The notes under the pieces were generated by a model. The model saw only the letters and a list, made by a program, of their open reading frames with translations, ran no database searches and was not told the origin of the DNA. 53,239 nt of DNA, taken from Acinetobacter sp. ANC 3781 (GTDB taxonomy: Bacteria > Pseudomonadota > Gammaproteobacteria > Pseudomonadales > Moraxellaceae). Position numbers and translations under genes: made by a program. Below, in pieces: positions 25,925-35,358 of the stretch (position 1 is its first letter; each line of letters begins with the position of its first letter). The stretch covers positions 1-53,239 of the forward strand of contig NZ_SJOH01000025.1 in assembly GCF_004331285.1 (NCBI RefSeq), read 5' to 3'.

Positions 25925-28603
25925 ATGAATAATTTAAAAATTTTAATTACAAAACTATCTTCTGGTGCCCGTTTAGCCTTGGAAAAATCAGCCAATACGT
26001 GTATTTCTCAACAAAATTATGAAATAGAAATTGAACATTTCTTTTTAGAACTTCTACAGAATAATTCAAAAAATGATTTACAGTGGTTATTAGAAAAATA
26101 CAAAATCTCGGCTGATCGTTTAATTAATGATTTAAAAGAAAGTATTTCACATTTACCTAAAGGCAATACACGAACCCCTATTTTTGCAAAATCAATTATA
26201 CGTCTATTAGAACAAGCCTGGTTGTTGGCCTCAGCAGAACAAAAACCACTCATTCGTAGTGGGCATTTACTGATTGCATTGTTGACTGGGCCGGATCTTT
26301 ATCAAATTGCAGTTCGCGCTTCCAGTTTATTTGAGTTGTTCCCTTTGGATACCATAAAACATAAGTTTTTAGATATATGTTCACACAGTATTGAATGTAA
26401 GAATGAACAAAATGGAGATCAGCAAGATACAATAAAAACAAAGCAGCAATCCGAGCCAGTATTAAAAACCCCTGCTCTGGATCAGTACACCATTAACTTA
26501 ACGGAAAAAGCAAAAAATGGTGCGATTGACCCCGTCATTGGTCGCGAGTTTGAAATTCGCTTGATGCTTGATATTTTAATGCGCCGTCGTCAAAACAATC
26601 CGATTTTAACAGGGGAGCCTGGAGTTGGAAAAACTGCAGTTGTTGAAGGTTTAGCCCTAAAAATAGCCAACAATCAGGTTCCTGATGCTCTAAAAAATGT
26701 CCATTTGCATGTGCTTGATATGGGGTTATTACAAGCAGGTGCGAGCGTTAAAGGGGAGTTTGAAAATCGATTAAAACAAGTCATTCAGGAAGTTCAAAGC
26801 TCAAGCTGCCAAATTATTCTATTTATTGATGAAGCACACACCTTAATTGGTGCAGGTGGTCAAGCGGGTCAAAATGATGCTGCAAATTTACTCAAACCCG
26901 CTTTGGCTCGTGGTGAATTACGAACTATCGCTGCAACCACTTGGACTGAATATAAGCAATATTTTGAAAAAGATGCTGCATTAAGTCGTCGCTTTCAGGT
27001 TGTCAAAGTGGAAGAACCAGCGACAGCTGTCGCAATAGATATGCTTCGTGCCATGATTCCTGTTATGGCAAAGCATTTTAATTTGCAGATTGAAGATGAA
27101 GCGATTGTGACGGCAGTACACTCCTCTCATCGATATATCAGTGGACGTCACCTTCCGGATAAAGCGATTAGCGTACTTGATACTGCAGCCGCTCGTGTTG
27201 CACTCACGCAGAATGCTCAACCAGTCAAGCTAGACCAGCTCAAAGCACAACAACATAATTTAAATTTGGAGCGTGAAATTCTAGAAAATGAATATAAGCA
27301 CCTACCTATTCATCATGAACGTTTAGAAGCATTACGTCAGAAAATTCAATTACTTGAATCTGAAATTAAAGCTACAGAACAACAATGGCAAGCTGAACTT
27401 AACTTTTTTCAACAGATTCAATCTCTAGAACAACAAGAACAGTCTCATAAACCCGTAGATCAAAACAAAGGCGTTATCACTGCCCTTCGTCAGCAATTGG
27501 CTGACATTCAAGGAACATTCCCCTTGGTTTATGAACGTGTAAATGCACAAATAATCAATGAAATTATTTCGGATTGGACTGGTATTCCTGTAGGAAAGAT
27601 GGTCAATAATGAAATTAAGCAGATTCTGGCTTTAGAAGGCAAGTTGGCTGAACGCATCATGGGGCAAGATTATGCATTGCAGCAACTGGTTCAGGGCATC
27701 AAAACTTCGAAAGCAAAACTTGAAGATCCAAATAAGCCGCAAGGGGTATTTTTATTGGTGGGTCCAAGTGGTGTAGGGAAAACTGAAACTGCACTTGCCC
27801 TTGCCAATGAATTATATGGGGGTGAATCTCATCTGATTACCATCAATATGTCTGAATACCAGGAAGCGCATACCGTTTCATCGCTTAAAGGTGCTCCTCC
27901 CGGCTATGTCGGATATGGTCAAGGGGGTATTTTAACCGAAGCGGTACGACGTAATCCCTATAGCGTTGTTTTGCTTGATGAAATAGAAAAAGCCCATAGC
28001 GATGTTCAGGAGTTATTTTATCAGGTTTTTGATAAAGGCATGCTTGAAGACGGTGAAGGTCGTTTAATTGATTTTAAAAATACCACTATTCTTTTAACGT
28101 CCAATGCAGGCTCAAGTGACATTATGCAAGCCTGTTTAAAGTTGCCTGTTACTGAATGGCCTACTGCAGAAGAATTAACAGATCAATTAAAACCTAGTTT
28201 ATATAAGCAGTTTAAACCTGCATTTCTAGGTCGTATGCGTGTTGTACCTTACTTCCCTTTGCATGATGAATTACTGCTACGTATCATTAAGCATAAATTG
28301 GGGAAAATTGTTGCACGTTTAGAACAACAATACACAACTAAAGTTACCTATAGTGAAGATCTGCTTGAATTACTGCTTAGCCGGTGCACCGAAGTAGATA
28401 GTGGCGCACGCAATGTAGATAATATTCTTAATTCTTCGATATTACCTGCTTTAGCCACACACATTTTAGTGTGCTTAGCAGAACAAAAATTACCAAAGCA
28501 AATCTATATTGATGTTCAGGATGAAAAAATTATTTATCAGCTTGACCCTGTTGCGAAAACCACAAAAAAACGAACAAAAAAGACCAAAGCTACAGAAGCA
28601 TAA
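25925..28603 (+). CDS. tssH: TssH (ClpV), T6SS sheath-recycling AAA+ ATPase
   Basis: An 892-residue Hsp100 ATPase. It has an N-terminal ClpN domain (about 1-160), a first AAA domain with Walker A GEPGVGKT at 230-237 and Walker B IILFIDEAHT, a coiled middle domain rich in Gln and Glu (about 440-520), and a second AAA domain with GPSGVGKT at 613-620 and Walker B VVLLDEIEKAH. It unfolds contracted TssB/TssC sheath so subunits can be reused. The C terminus ends in a Lys/Thr-rich tail. It is the first gene of the rightward operon; the ribosome site is weak. Confidence 0.95.
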   Translation: MNNLKILITKLSSGARLALEKSANTCISQQNYEIEIEHFFLELLQNNSKNDLQWLLEKYKISADRLINDLKESISHLPKGNTRTPIFAKSIIRLLEQAWLLASAEQKPLIRSGHLLIALLTGPDLYQIAVRASSLFELFPLDTIKHKFLDICSHSIECKNEQNGDQQDTIKTKQQSEPVLKTPALDQYTINLTEKAKNGAIDPVIGREFEIRLMLDILMRRRQNNPILTGEPGVGKTAVVEGLALKIANNQVPDALKNVHLHVLDMGLLQAGASVKGEFENRLKQVIQEVQSSSCQIILFIDEAHTLIGAGGQAGQNDAANLLKPALARGELRTIAATTWTEYKQYFEKDAALSRRFQVVKVEEPATAVAIDMLRAMIPVMAKHFNLQIEDEAIVTAVHSSHRYISGRHLPDKAISVLDTAAARVALTQNAQPVKLDQLKAQQHNLNLEREILENEYKHLPIHHERLEALRQKIQLLESEIKATEQQWQAELNFFQQIQSLEQQEQSHKPVDQNKGVITALRQQLADIQGTFPLVYERVNAQIINEIISDWTGIPVGKMVNNEIKQILALEGKLAERIMGQDYALQQLVQGIKTSKAKLEDPNKPQGVFLLVGPSGVGKTETALALANELYGGESHLITINMSEYQEAHTVSSLKGAPPGYVGYGQGGILTEAVRRNPYSVVLLDEIEKAHSDVQELFYQVFDKGMLEDGEGRLIDFKNTTILLTSNAGSSDIMQACLKLPVTEWPTAEELTDQLKPSLYKQFKPAFLGRMRVVPYFPLHDELLLRIIKHKLGKIVARLEQQYTTKVTYSEDLLELLLSRCTEVDSGARNVDNILNSSILPALATHILVCLAEQKLPKQIYIDVQDEKIIYQLDPVAKTTKKRTKKTKATEA

Positions 28604-28639
28604 TTTATAAAAAATTTTTAAAAAAATAAAAGGCATAAC

Positions 28640-29758
28640 ATGAGTTTAGAACTCGAAGTATTATTAAAAGCAATTTCAGATGAAGCCCCGTGCGGGATGG
28701 ATTGTTCATTTTCAAATGAGTTTCATGCCATTAAGAAAGCAAAAACTCAGGATGATCCATTATTAGATCAGGGTGATTGGATTGCTGAACCTAAACAGGC
28801 GGACTGGATTTTTGTAAATTCCAAATCAACTGAATTACTGACTGAGAAAACGAAAGATATTCGGTTATATAGCTGGTTGATTGAGGCATGGTCAAACCTA
28901 TATGGTTTTGAAGGCATAGCCAAAGGTCTAGAGCTGATACAACGTAGCTTAAATGATTTCTGGATGTTATTACATCCAAAAATTGACGATGATGATTTGG
29001 ATCAACGTCTGGGGTTGCTGCAGGGAGTGATTAATCAACTGCCAGCGCTAATCAAAAATACCCCCGTGGTGAATGTGTCACCTTTTTATTCTTTAATGGA
29101 TTATGACGGCTTATTGCACCAACAAAATTTACGCCGTAAACAACCTGAAGATAATGAAAAGGTGCAAGAAAAATTGTCACTTGAGCAATTTGAACAGGCA
29201 CTCATCAACACAACTCAATCTTTTCAATATCAAAACTATCAGAATTTTTTAGAAATTTTGAAGCAGTGGAATATTTTAAAAAATGTGCTGGATGGTCTAC
29301 TAGGTTTAGATGCACCAAGTTTTGCGGCAATTGATATGCAAATGGAATCAGTTCATAACAGTCTGAGAAAAATATATAAAACAGAGGCTTTCGAATTACC
29401 ATTAGTAGTAATGAGTCAGCCAAATACTATAGCAGGAATAAAAATTTCACCTGAAGCTATTCATTCATCCATTGAAATTGCATCCACAACGCATCCACAA
29501 AAATTTCAACCCCAAGCTCAAAATCATGTGGCAAATCGTGAACACGCCATGCAAGTTCTACAAGACCTCATAGATTATTTTCAGGCCAATGAACCGCATA
29601 GTCCAGTCAGCTATATGCTGCAAAAAACCATAAAGTGGAGTCAGATGCCATTACATGAATGGCTAAGCCAAGTCATAAAAAATGAAAATCCTTTAGAAAC
29701 TGTACATGAGCTTTTAGGTGTACAAAAAAATAATCATGAAACAAATAATAATTGGTAA
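28640..29758 (+). CDS. tssA: TssA, T6SS baseplate/sheath assembly protein
   Basis: A 372-residue cytoplasmic protein with the ImpA N-terminal domain. Marks are the opening LLKAISDEAPCGMDCSF, then DWIAEPKQADWIFV, then the LIEAWSNLYGFEGIAKGLEL helix pair. TssA primes the baseplate and coordinates tube and sheath growth. Its C terminus (LQDLIDYFQANEPHSPVSYM) fits the short-type TssA. It follows tssH after 36 bp. Confidence 0.92.
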   Translation: MSLELEVLLKAISDEAPCGMDCSFSNEFHAIKKAKTQDDPLLDQGDWIAEPKQADWIFVNSKSTELLTEKTKDIRLYSWLIEAWSNLYGFEGIAKGLELIQRSLNDFWMLLHPKIDDDDLDQRLGLLQGVINQLPALIKNTPVVNVSPFYSLMDYDGLLHQQNLRRKQPEDNEKVQEKLSLEQFEQALINTTQSFQYQNYQNFLEILKQWNILKNVLDGLLGLDAPSFAAIDMQMESVHNSLRKIYKTEAFELPLVVMSQPNTIAGIKISPEAIHSSIEIASTTHPQKFQPQAQNHVANREHAMQVLQDLIDYFQANEPHSPVSYMLQKTIKWSQMPLHEWLSQVIKNENPLETVHELLGVQKNNHETNNNW

Positions 29759-29763
29759 ATTAC

Positions 29764-31128
29764 ATGTTTAAAGCAGAAAAAATTCTTTGGGGCGAAGGCT
29801 TATTTTTACGCCCACAACATTTTCAATTACAAGATGCCTATCATGAACAGCGCTTAAATCATACCATTCGCTCGACTATTCCTTTTGCTTATGGTGTGCA
29901 ATCCATCCAGTTTGATGAAGTGCAATTAAGCACTCATGTCTTGGCTTTAGAAAAAGTGAATATGATTTGGCAAGATGGTGATATTTACCACGCACCTGCA
30001 CGTGACTTATTACCACAACCGATTCAACTGAATGAGTTAAGTTTATGTGGTGAAATGACAGTCTATTTGGCCTTACCGATTATTCAACCTAATAAACGCA
30101 ATGTCTCTTTTGAGGAGAGTACCCAACCAAGCCGTTATCATTCACATCTTAGCGAAACACATGATTTATTTACTGATGCAAGCGTAGCAGATATCACTTT
30201 ATTACGACGCCGTGCGGAATTTAAATTATTTGAATTCGGTATTGAGCCTAACCATGAACTGGATGGCTTTTTATATTTACCTGTGGCTAAAGTTAAACGT
30301 CAAAGTTCTGGAAATTTTGAACTCGATCACAAGTTTATTCCACCAATCTTGCATATTGACGCATGTAAAACGCTGATTTCAGGATTAAAACGTACCTTAA
30401 ATATAATTAAAGCCAAGATAAAAACCATTCAAAGCAATAATCGTGAAAACGAACAAAAACTGATTGAATTCCGTTCAGGCGATATTGTCTCTTTTTGGTT
30501 AGTCAATGCCTTAAATACCGCATATACTACTTTAAATCATCTCTTGCAGTATCCACATAGCCACCCGGAACGATTGTTTTTTGAATTATTGCGTTTAACC
30601 GGATCATTACTTACCTTTTCAACAGCATATGAAGTTGATCAATTACCGCAGTATAAGCATCATCAGTTACAAGAGAGCTTTTATCAACTCGATGTGATTT
30701 TACGTGATTTGCTGGACACAATTATTTCAAATCGCTATCTCAGTATCGCGTTGAAAGAAGCTCGACCATCTTATTGGATAGGGAGTCTTGAATCCGACAA
30801 AATTACGCGTGACACGCGACTTTATATTGCAGTTTCAAGTGGCATGATGCAAACCCATGAACTGGTAAAGTTCGTCCCGCTGCGTTTTAAAGTAGGTAAT
30901 TCTCGCGATGTTGAACAACGCGTTATTGCCGCACTTCCAGTTATTCCTTTACATCACTTAATGCAGGTTCCAACCGCAATTCCGGTACGTTCTGGGGTAA
31001 GTTATTTTGAAATTGAACCGAACAATGACCTATATCAACAGATGCTCGATGCTGAATCAATCTGTATTTATATTCCTGCAGGTTTTCAGGATATTTCGAT
31101 TGAACTGATTGCAGTAATGAAGAGCTAA
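29764..31128 (+). CDS. tssK: TssK, T6SS baseplate-to-membrane-complex connector
   Basis: A 454-residue protein starting MFKAEKILWGEGLFLRPQHF, the conserved TssK opening, so the ATG at 29764 is preferred over an upstream TTG. It continues with the shoulder and head domains of the family, ending SICIYIPAGFQDISIELIAVMKS. Trimers link the baseplate wedges to the cytoplasmic parts of TssL and TssM. It begins five bases after tssA and is followed by tssL with an AGGAGG site in the gap. Confidence 0.95.
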   Translation: MFKAEKILWGEGLFLRPQHFQLQDAYHEQRLNHTIRSTIPFAYGVQSIQFDEVQLSTHVLALEKVNMIWQDGDIYHAPARDLLPQPIQLNELSLCGEMTVYLALPIIQPNKRNVSFEESTQPSRYHSHLSETHDLFTDASVADITLLRRRAEFKLFEFGIEPNHELDGFLYLPVAKVKRQSSGNFELDHKFIPPILHIDACKTLISGLKRTLNIIKAKIKTIQSNNRENEQKLIEFRSGDIVSFWLVNALNTAYTTLNHLLQYPHSHPERLFFELLRLTGSLLTFSTAYEVDQLPQYKHHQLQESFYQLDVILRDLLDTIISNRYLSIALKEARPSYWIGSLESDKITRDTRLYIAVSSGMMQTHELVKFVPLRFKVGNSRDVEQRVIAALPVIPLHHLMQVPTAIPVRSGVSYFEIEPNNDLYQQMLDAESICIYIPAGFQDISIELIAVMKS

Positions 31129-31139
31129 GGAGGATTCAG

Positions 31140-31946
31140 ATGAATCTAAATGATAATGCGCCTTCACTTTTTGATGATGGACAAATAGGCCTAGGTTCTA
31201 ACTCAACCACAATTCAATTCAAAGCTAGCAGTACGACTAATCTTGTTGATTTATTACATGATGCTTTCTATATCGTTTTTTTACTGAAGAACCAATATAT
31301 CCCTTCTAATGCAGATGAGTTTCGGGATAAAATTTTAAATCTTTTAAACCGCTTTGAAAATCAGGCAAAAAAACTGCAATTTTCAGCGGATGATATTCAT
31401 GATGCAAAATATGCTTATTGTGCATTGCTGGATGAAACGATTGTAACCCAACAAGATGTTCAGTTTTTTGATTTGCAAAACACTTGGATGATTAGTCCTT
31501 TACAGTTAAGTCTTTTTGGTTCGCAACTTGCGGGTTATCGTTTTTTTGAAATTTTAGAATTGCTCCGTAGCTGTGGTAAAGAAAGACTTGCAGCATTAGA
31601 AGTATTTCACTATTGCATGTTACTCGGTTTTCATGGCAAATTTCGAATCGAGTCTATACAAAATTTAAATCATCTGGTCGCACGTGTCGCAGATGAAATC
31701 GACTTCCTGAAAGGAAAAAAAGCATCTTTCTCCCCTTTTTCAGGTTTACCTGACCAAATCAAACATATTATTCATCGTGAATTACCGTTTTTTGGAATTT
31801 TAATCTTTTTAGCGATTTTTGCCTTATCGTCATTTATTGGCTTAAATTTTATGCTTTCATATCAAAATAATAAAGCATTAGCAGGCTATCAGAATATTAT
31901 TAGCTCACCTGCTGAACAGGCATATATCACCATACATTTACCCTAA
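31140..31946 (+). CDS. tssL: TssL, T6SS inner-membrane protein (DotU family)
   Basis: A 268-residue protein. A cytoplasmic helical domain (about 30-190) with DEFRDKILNLLNRFE and DAKYAYCALLDETI is followed by a single C-terminal membrane helix near residues 216-240 (FGILIFLAIFALSSFIGLNFML). It has only a short periplasmic tail and no peptidoglycan-binding domain, so cell-wall anchoring must come from another protein, perhaps TagN. A strong AGGAGG precedes the start. Confidence 0.94.
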   Translation: MNLNDNAPSLFDDGQIGLGSNSTTIQFKASSTTNLVDLLHDAFYIVFLLKNQYIPSNADEFRDKILNLLNRFENQAKKLQFSADDIHDAKYAYCALLDETIVTQQDVQFFDLQNTWMISPLQLSLFGSQLAGYRFFEILELLRSCGKERLAALEVFHYCMLLGFHGKFRIESIQNLNHLVARVADEIDFLKGKKASFSPFSGLPDQIKHIIHRELPFFGILIFLAIFALSSFIGLNFMLSYQNNKALAGYQNIISSPAEQAYITIHLP

Positions 31947-31958
31947 GGAAATATAAAA

Positions 31959-32385
31959 ATGGCAAATAAATAAATAAACTTAATAATATTAGATACTTAA
32001 CAACAATAATCTATGCACCGACATTTTATTGATTTTAGGTTTCTGTAATGGGTTAGTTTTTAGCTCGATTGTGGGCTATGCGTATTTAAATACTTTAATT
32101 TAAAATGAAATTGAGCGAAACTTGAGACCTATTAATACCCCCTATTCAGAAAAAACTCTCTTAAAAAAGAAACAGCAGCTCGCTAAAGGGTTAGAAATCC
32201 ATGTCACTTCACCCAATATTCAAATCAATCAGCCTATGCAGGGTAAGGAATCTCCTGTTGAATTTCCTCAACTCCAAGAGGATGATTTAAGTAATGTATT
32301 TATACATCAGAATCAGCTAAGGTCTATGGTAAAAAGCCTAAATAAAATTCCATTAGTATCTAAACAAACCGCCGTGTCTCCATGA
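31959..32385 (+). pseudogene. Degraded single-helix membrane protein gene in the T6SS operon
   Basis: An ATG at 31959 has a good ribosome site (AAGGAA) but hits a stop after four codons (ATGGCAAATAAATAA, in an AAAT repeat). Further on, a different frame encodes a clear membrane helix, DILLILGFCNGLVFSSIVGY, ending in a TAA near 32100. Past that stop, in the same frame, the sequence stays open to 32385 as a polar domain of about 90 residues (RPINTPYSEKTLLKKKQQL onward). This reads as one gene for a protein with an N-terminal anchor, broken by at least one frameshift and one nonsense change. The final ATGA overlaps the tagX start. The C-terminal part could still be made from a TTG at 32122. It was not matched to a named Tss protein. 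Confidence 0.65.
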
Positions 32386-33335
32386 GTATCATTATTCTTA
32401 TTGGATTCATCTTAGTTTCTTGTAGTCTAGCATTCCTATCCTCCTATGAGTTGCGGGACAAAGTACAACAATTTTTCTTGGGTGTTATTCCTCAAAGTAA
32501 GAAACAATTTAATTTTGCAAAGCAATTTGCTCTACAGTTAAATCAGGCTGCTGCACCTGAGCAGATCCAGTCACATTGGCATTTACAACAATGGTGGATT
32601 CTGGTTTCAGGTTTTTTTCTATTCACCAGTATCTTGATTTTTACTTTTACGCGACCGATTAATCCAACAAAAATCGAAGCGGATTATTTAAGAGAAGCAG
32701 ATCCTCAAATTTATGCCTTGCTGGATGGGCAGATGCTTTCATCACCACCAGAAGTGGAAGGATCATTAATTGAAGAAGCCATTATTGCTGCGACAAATAT
32801 TGAATCTATTCAGACTACTATTCGGGCAGAAGTGTTTAACCCAAATGTTGCAGATGTACATATGCAATATTTGCATGGTGATCTTGCATCAGCTGATCGA
32901 AAATGGCACAAAATGAATCCGCGTTATAAACAGCGTTTACTGATGGTGTTTAAAATCATGCAAGAACGTCATGGATATGAAATGGTTTTATTAGAGGGCT
33001 ATCGCAGTCCTGAACGTCAGAACACCTTGGCTGGAAATAGTAATATTACCCGTGCCAGAGGTTTTCAAAGCTATCACCAATTTGGTTTAGCTGCCGATGT
33101 TGCATTTAAGAGAAGTGGAAAAGTTGTTATTTCTGAACGTGATCCATGGGCAATGCAAGGCTACCAATTATATGGAGTAGTTGCAGAATCGGTTGGTTTA
33201 ACTTGGGGTGGCCGCTGGAAGTCGATTCAGGATTATGGACATACGGAGTATCGTATACCAGGGCTCAGAAAAACAGCTGAAATGGCAGAGCAATTAACTT
33301 CTGAAGGAAATTTATTGACAAATCATATAAATTAA
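32382..33335 (+). CDS. tagX: TagX, T6SS-associated peptidoglycan endopeptidase
   Basis: A 317-residue inner-membrane protein. It has helices near residues 2-20 and 72-92 and a periplasmic VanY/peptidase M15-like domain. The zinc site is visible as SYHQFGLAADVAF (S-x-H-x6-D) and DYGHTEYR, with GYRSPERQ before it. In A. baylyi TagX is an L,D-endopeptidase that opens the cell wall so the T6SS can be built; it stands in for the specialised lytic enzymes of other systems. It is the last gene of the rightward operon and overlaps the preceding broken gene by four bases. Confidence 0.9.
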   Translation: MSIIILIGFILVSCSLAFLSSYELRDKVQQFFLGVIPQSKKQFNFAKQFALQLNQAAAPEQIQSHWHLQQWWILVSGFFLFTSILIFTFTRPINPTKIEADYLREADPQIYALLDGQMLSSPPEVEGSLIEEAIIAATNIESIQTTIRAEVFNPNVADVHMQYLHGDLASADRKWHKMNPRYKQRLLMVFKIMQERHGYEMVLLEGYRSPERQNTLAGNSNITRARGFQSYHQFGLAADVAFKRSGKVVISERDPWAMQGYQLYGVVAESVGLTWGGRWKSIQDYGHTEYRIPGLRKTAEMAEQLTSEGNLLTNHIN

Positions 33336-33344
33336 TCACTTTAA

Positions 33345-33376
33345 GTAACAGCTCAATTTTTTCATTGAGCTGTTAC
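33345..33376. terminator. Bidirectional hairpin between convergent genes
   Basis: GTAACAGCTCAAT pairs perfectly over 13 bases with ATTGAGCTGTTAC around a short T-rich loop. It lies just after tagX and just before the stop of the leftward esterase gene. T-tracts on the outer sides are weak, but its position and strength suggest it ends both transcripts. Confidence 0.75.
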
Positions 33377-33391
33377 TGTTAATACTTTAAT

Positions 33392-34156
33392 TTAGTTTAA
33401 ATATTGATTAATTTCATCAAGTACTTGCTGAGGTTTTTCTGCATGTAACCAATGCCCTGCACCTTCTATCATCTTAATTGTGGCATTTGGAAATTGCTGT
33501 TGAATTGCATTGAAATGTTGAGCTTTACTTATATAGGCAGATTTATCACCACGAATAAATAGTGCCTGTTTTTGCCATGGCTGAATAGTTTCCCAACTTA
33601 GAATATCTGAATAATGGTTAAATAAGGCTTCAACATTAAATAGCCACTGCCCTTGGCTAAAGGATTTCATTAAAAACTGAATAACCATTTCTTCATTTAA
33701 ATATTCACGCATGATTTGAGTTGCTTGTTGTCGGTTTTCAGCCTTGGCATTTTGTACAGCAAATAATGCTTTAAAAATTTGATCATGATGATTTTCCGTA
33801 TAAGCAAAGGGTGCAATATCCAGAATAACCAATTGTTCTAATCGCTCACCTGCTCTATTCGCCAATTGCATGGCAATTTTTCCACCCATTGAGTGACCAA
33901 TAGCAGAAAATTTTGAAATATTTAAAGAATCTATAGTATCTAAAATATCCTGTGCCATATCCGCATAATTCATTTCTAGTGAATGTGTTGAATGTCCATG
34001 ATTACGTACATCAATTTGAACAACCGAGTGTGATTCATAAAATGTACGCGCCAACATACCCAAATTACTTAAACTTCCAAACAGACCATGTATAAATATA
34101 AGAGGGGGTTTTATTGAAGTGGTTTCATTTAGATGAATTTGGTAATTTAAAATCAT
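33392..34156 (-). CDS. Alpha/beta-hydrolase, YbfF-like esterase
   Basis: A 254-residue cytoplasmic alpha/beta-hydrolase. It has the oxyanion HGLFGSL element near residue 24, the nucleophile elbow GHSMGGK near residue 90, a likely acid in the LFIRGDKSAYI region, and the catalytic His in EGAGHWLHAEKP. Length and motifs match E. coli YbfF, an acyl-CoA/short-chain esterase; the physiological substrate is uncertain. It points toward tagX and is separate from the T6SS operon. Confidence 0.85.
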   Translation of the reverse strand: MILNYQIHLNETTSIKPPLIFIHGLFGSLSNLGMLARTFYESHSVVQIDVRNHGHSTHSLEMNYADMAQDILDTIDSLNISKFSAIGHSMGGKIAMQLANRAGERLEQLVILDIAPFAYTENHHDQIFKALFAVQNAKAENRQQATQIMREYLNEEMVIQFLMKSFSQGQWLFNVEALFNHYSDILSWETIQPWQKQALFIRGDKSAYISKAQHFNAIQQQFPNATIKMIEGAGHWLHAEKPQQVLDEINQYLN

Positions 34157-34485
34157 AAATATCTTTTATAACACTTTTAGTTGTAATTATTTTTGATGAT
34201 AATTGAGATTTAATCAATTGTCATTTTTTGAAAACTTATTTTTTTTTGCTTAGGCTATTTATAGAATATCAAAAATGTTGTTTATTATTCAACATTTTAC
34301 GTTTTAATAGTATTTAAATATGGCAAACCGTCTTTACGTACTCATAAATAAATAATCAAAAACAAATATTTATAAGATTAATTATAATATTTACTTAGGC
34401 TATATTCTAAAATAAGCTGCTATAAAACCCGCTATTACCGAGTCCATCTATGCATTAACTGTTTTAAATCTGCTCCACTCTTGAG
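34157..34485. other. Gene-free spacer
   Basis: A 330-bp AT-rich stretch between the esterase start and the metallo-hydrolase stop. No open frame or strong hairpin was seen; it presumably holds the esterase promoter. Confidence 0.35.
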
Positions 34486-35358
34486 CTATTTAAAATAATT
34501 CAAAGGTAATTTTAAGTAGCGAATACCGTTTGCTTCTGGTTCAGGAAATCTCCCCCCGTCCATATTGATCTGAATTGCAGGTAAAATTAGCTTAGGCATT
34601 GAAAGTGTTGCATCACGGCGGTTTCGCATTTCTACGAATTCTGTTTTGCCTGTATGCTCATTCAGATGAATATTGTTTTTTTTCTGTTCTTGAATACTGC
34701 TTTCATTTTGATATTCTTCTCTGCCTGTAGGTAAATAATCATGACACAGAAAAACCCGGAACTTTTCATCTAACTGATATAGTTTTTGCACTGAATCAAA
34801 CAGAGTCTCGGAACTACCCTTGGGGAAATCACAACGTGCTGTTCCATAGTCTGGCATAAACAAGGTATCACCTACAAACACAGCATTTCCGATTACATAG
34901 CTTAAGCACGCAGGTGTATGTCCTGGAGTGGGGATGTTATACGCTGCCAACTCCCCTATTTGAAACTGTTCTCCATCTTCAAAAAGATGATCAAAAGTTT
35001 GGCTCGAATTAAAGTGTTTCATATCCAGATTATAAATTGCACTAAAACTCTCTTGTACAATGGCAATCTTCTTGCTCATTGCGATTTTTCCACCTAATTG
35101 CTCTTTTAGATATTGAGATGCTGTGAGATGGTCAGCATGTACATGGGTTTCTAAAATCCATTCTACGCTTAGGCTATTTTGACGAACATAGTTGATTATC
35201 AGATCTGCCTGCGCGGTTTTGGTTGTGGCTGACGGCGCATCATAATCCAAAACACTATCAATAATGGCACAACGCTGGCTGACAGGGTCTGTCACCACAT
35301 AACTAAAGGTATTGGTCTGCTGATCAAAAAAATGCTGAACGTGTGGATATTGCATCAT
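34486..35358 (-). CDS. Metallo-beta-lactamase-fold hydrolase, probable persulfide dioxygenase
   Basis: A 290-residue cytoplasmic protein. The metal signature THVHADH is near residue 65, then IPTPGHTPACLSY, VGDTLFMPDYG and FLCHDY, the pattern of the ETHE1/Blh persulfide dioxygenase group. Such enzymes oxidise glutathione persulfide with oxygen to sulfite. It carries no rhodanese or DUF442 domain. It overlaps the upstream YeeE-like gene by four bases (ATGA), so it belongs to a three-gene sulfur operon. This agrees with the Blh-type operons in which this enzyme is paired with two YeeE/YedE half-transporters. Confidence 0.85.
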   Translation of the reverse strand: MMQYPHVQHFFDQQTNTFSYVVTDPVSQRCAIIDSVLDYDAPSATTKTAQADLIINYVRQNSLSVEWILETHVHADHLTASQYLKEQLGGKIAMSKKIAIVQESFSAIYNLDMKHFNSSQTFDHLFEDGEQFQIGELAAYNIPTPGHTPACLSYVIGNAVFVGDTLFMPDYGTARCDFPKGSSETLFDSVQKLYQLDEKFRVFLCHDYLPTGREEYQNESSIQEQKKNNIHLNEHTGKTEFVEMRNRRDATLSMPKLILPAIQINMDGGRFPEPEANGIRYLKLPLNYFK

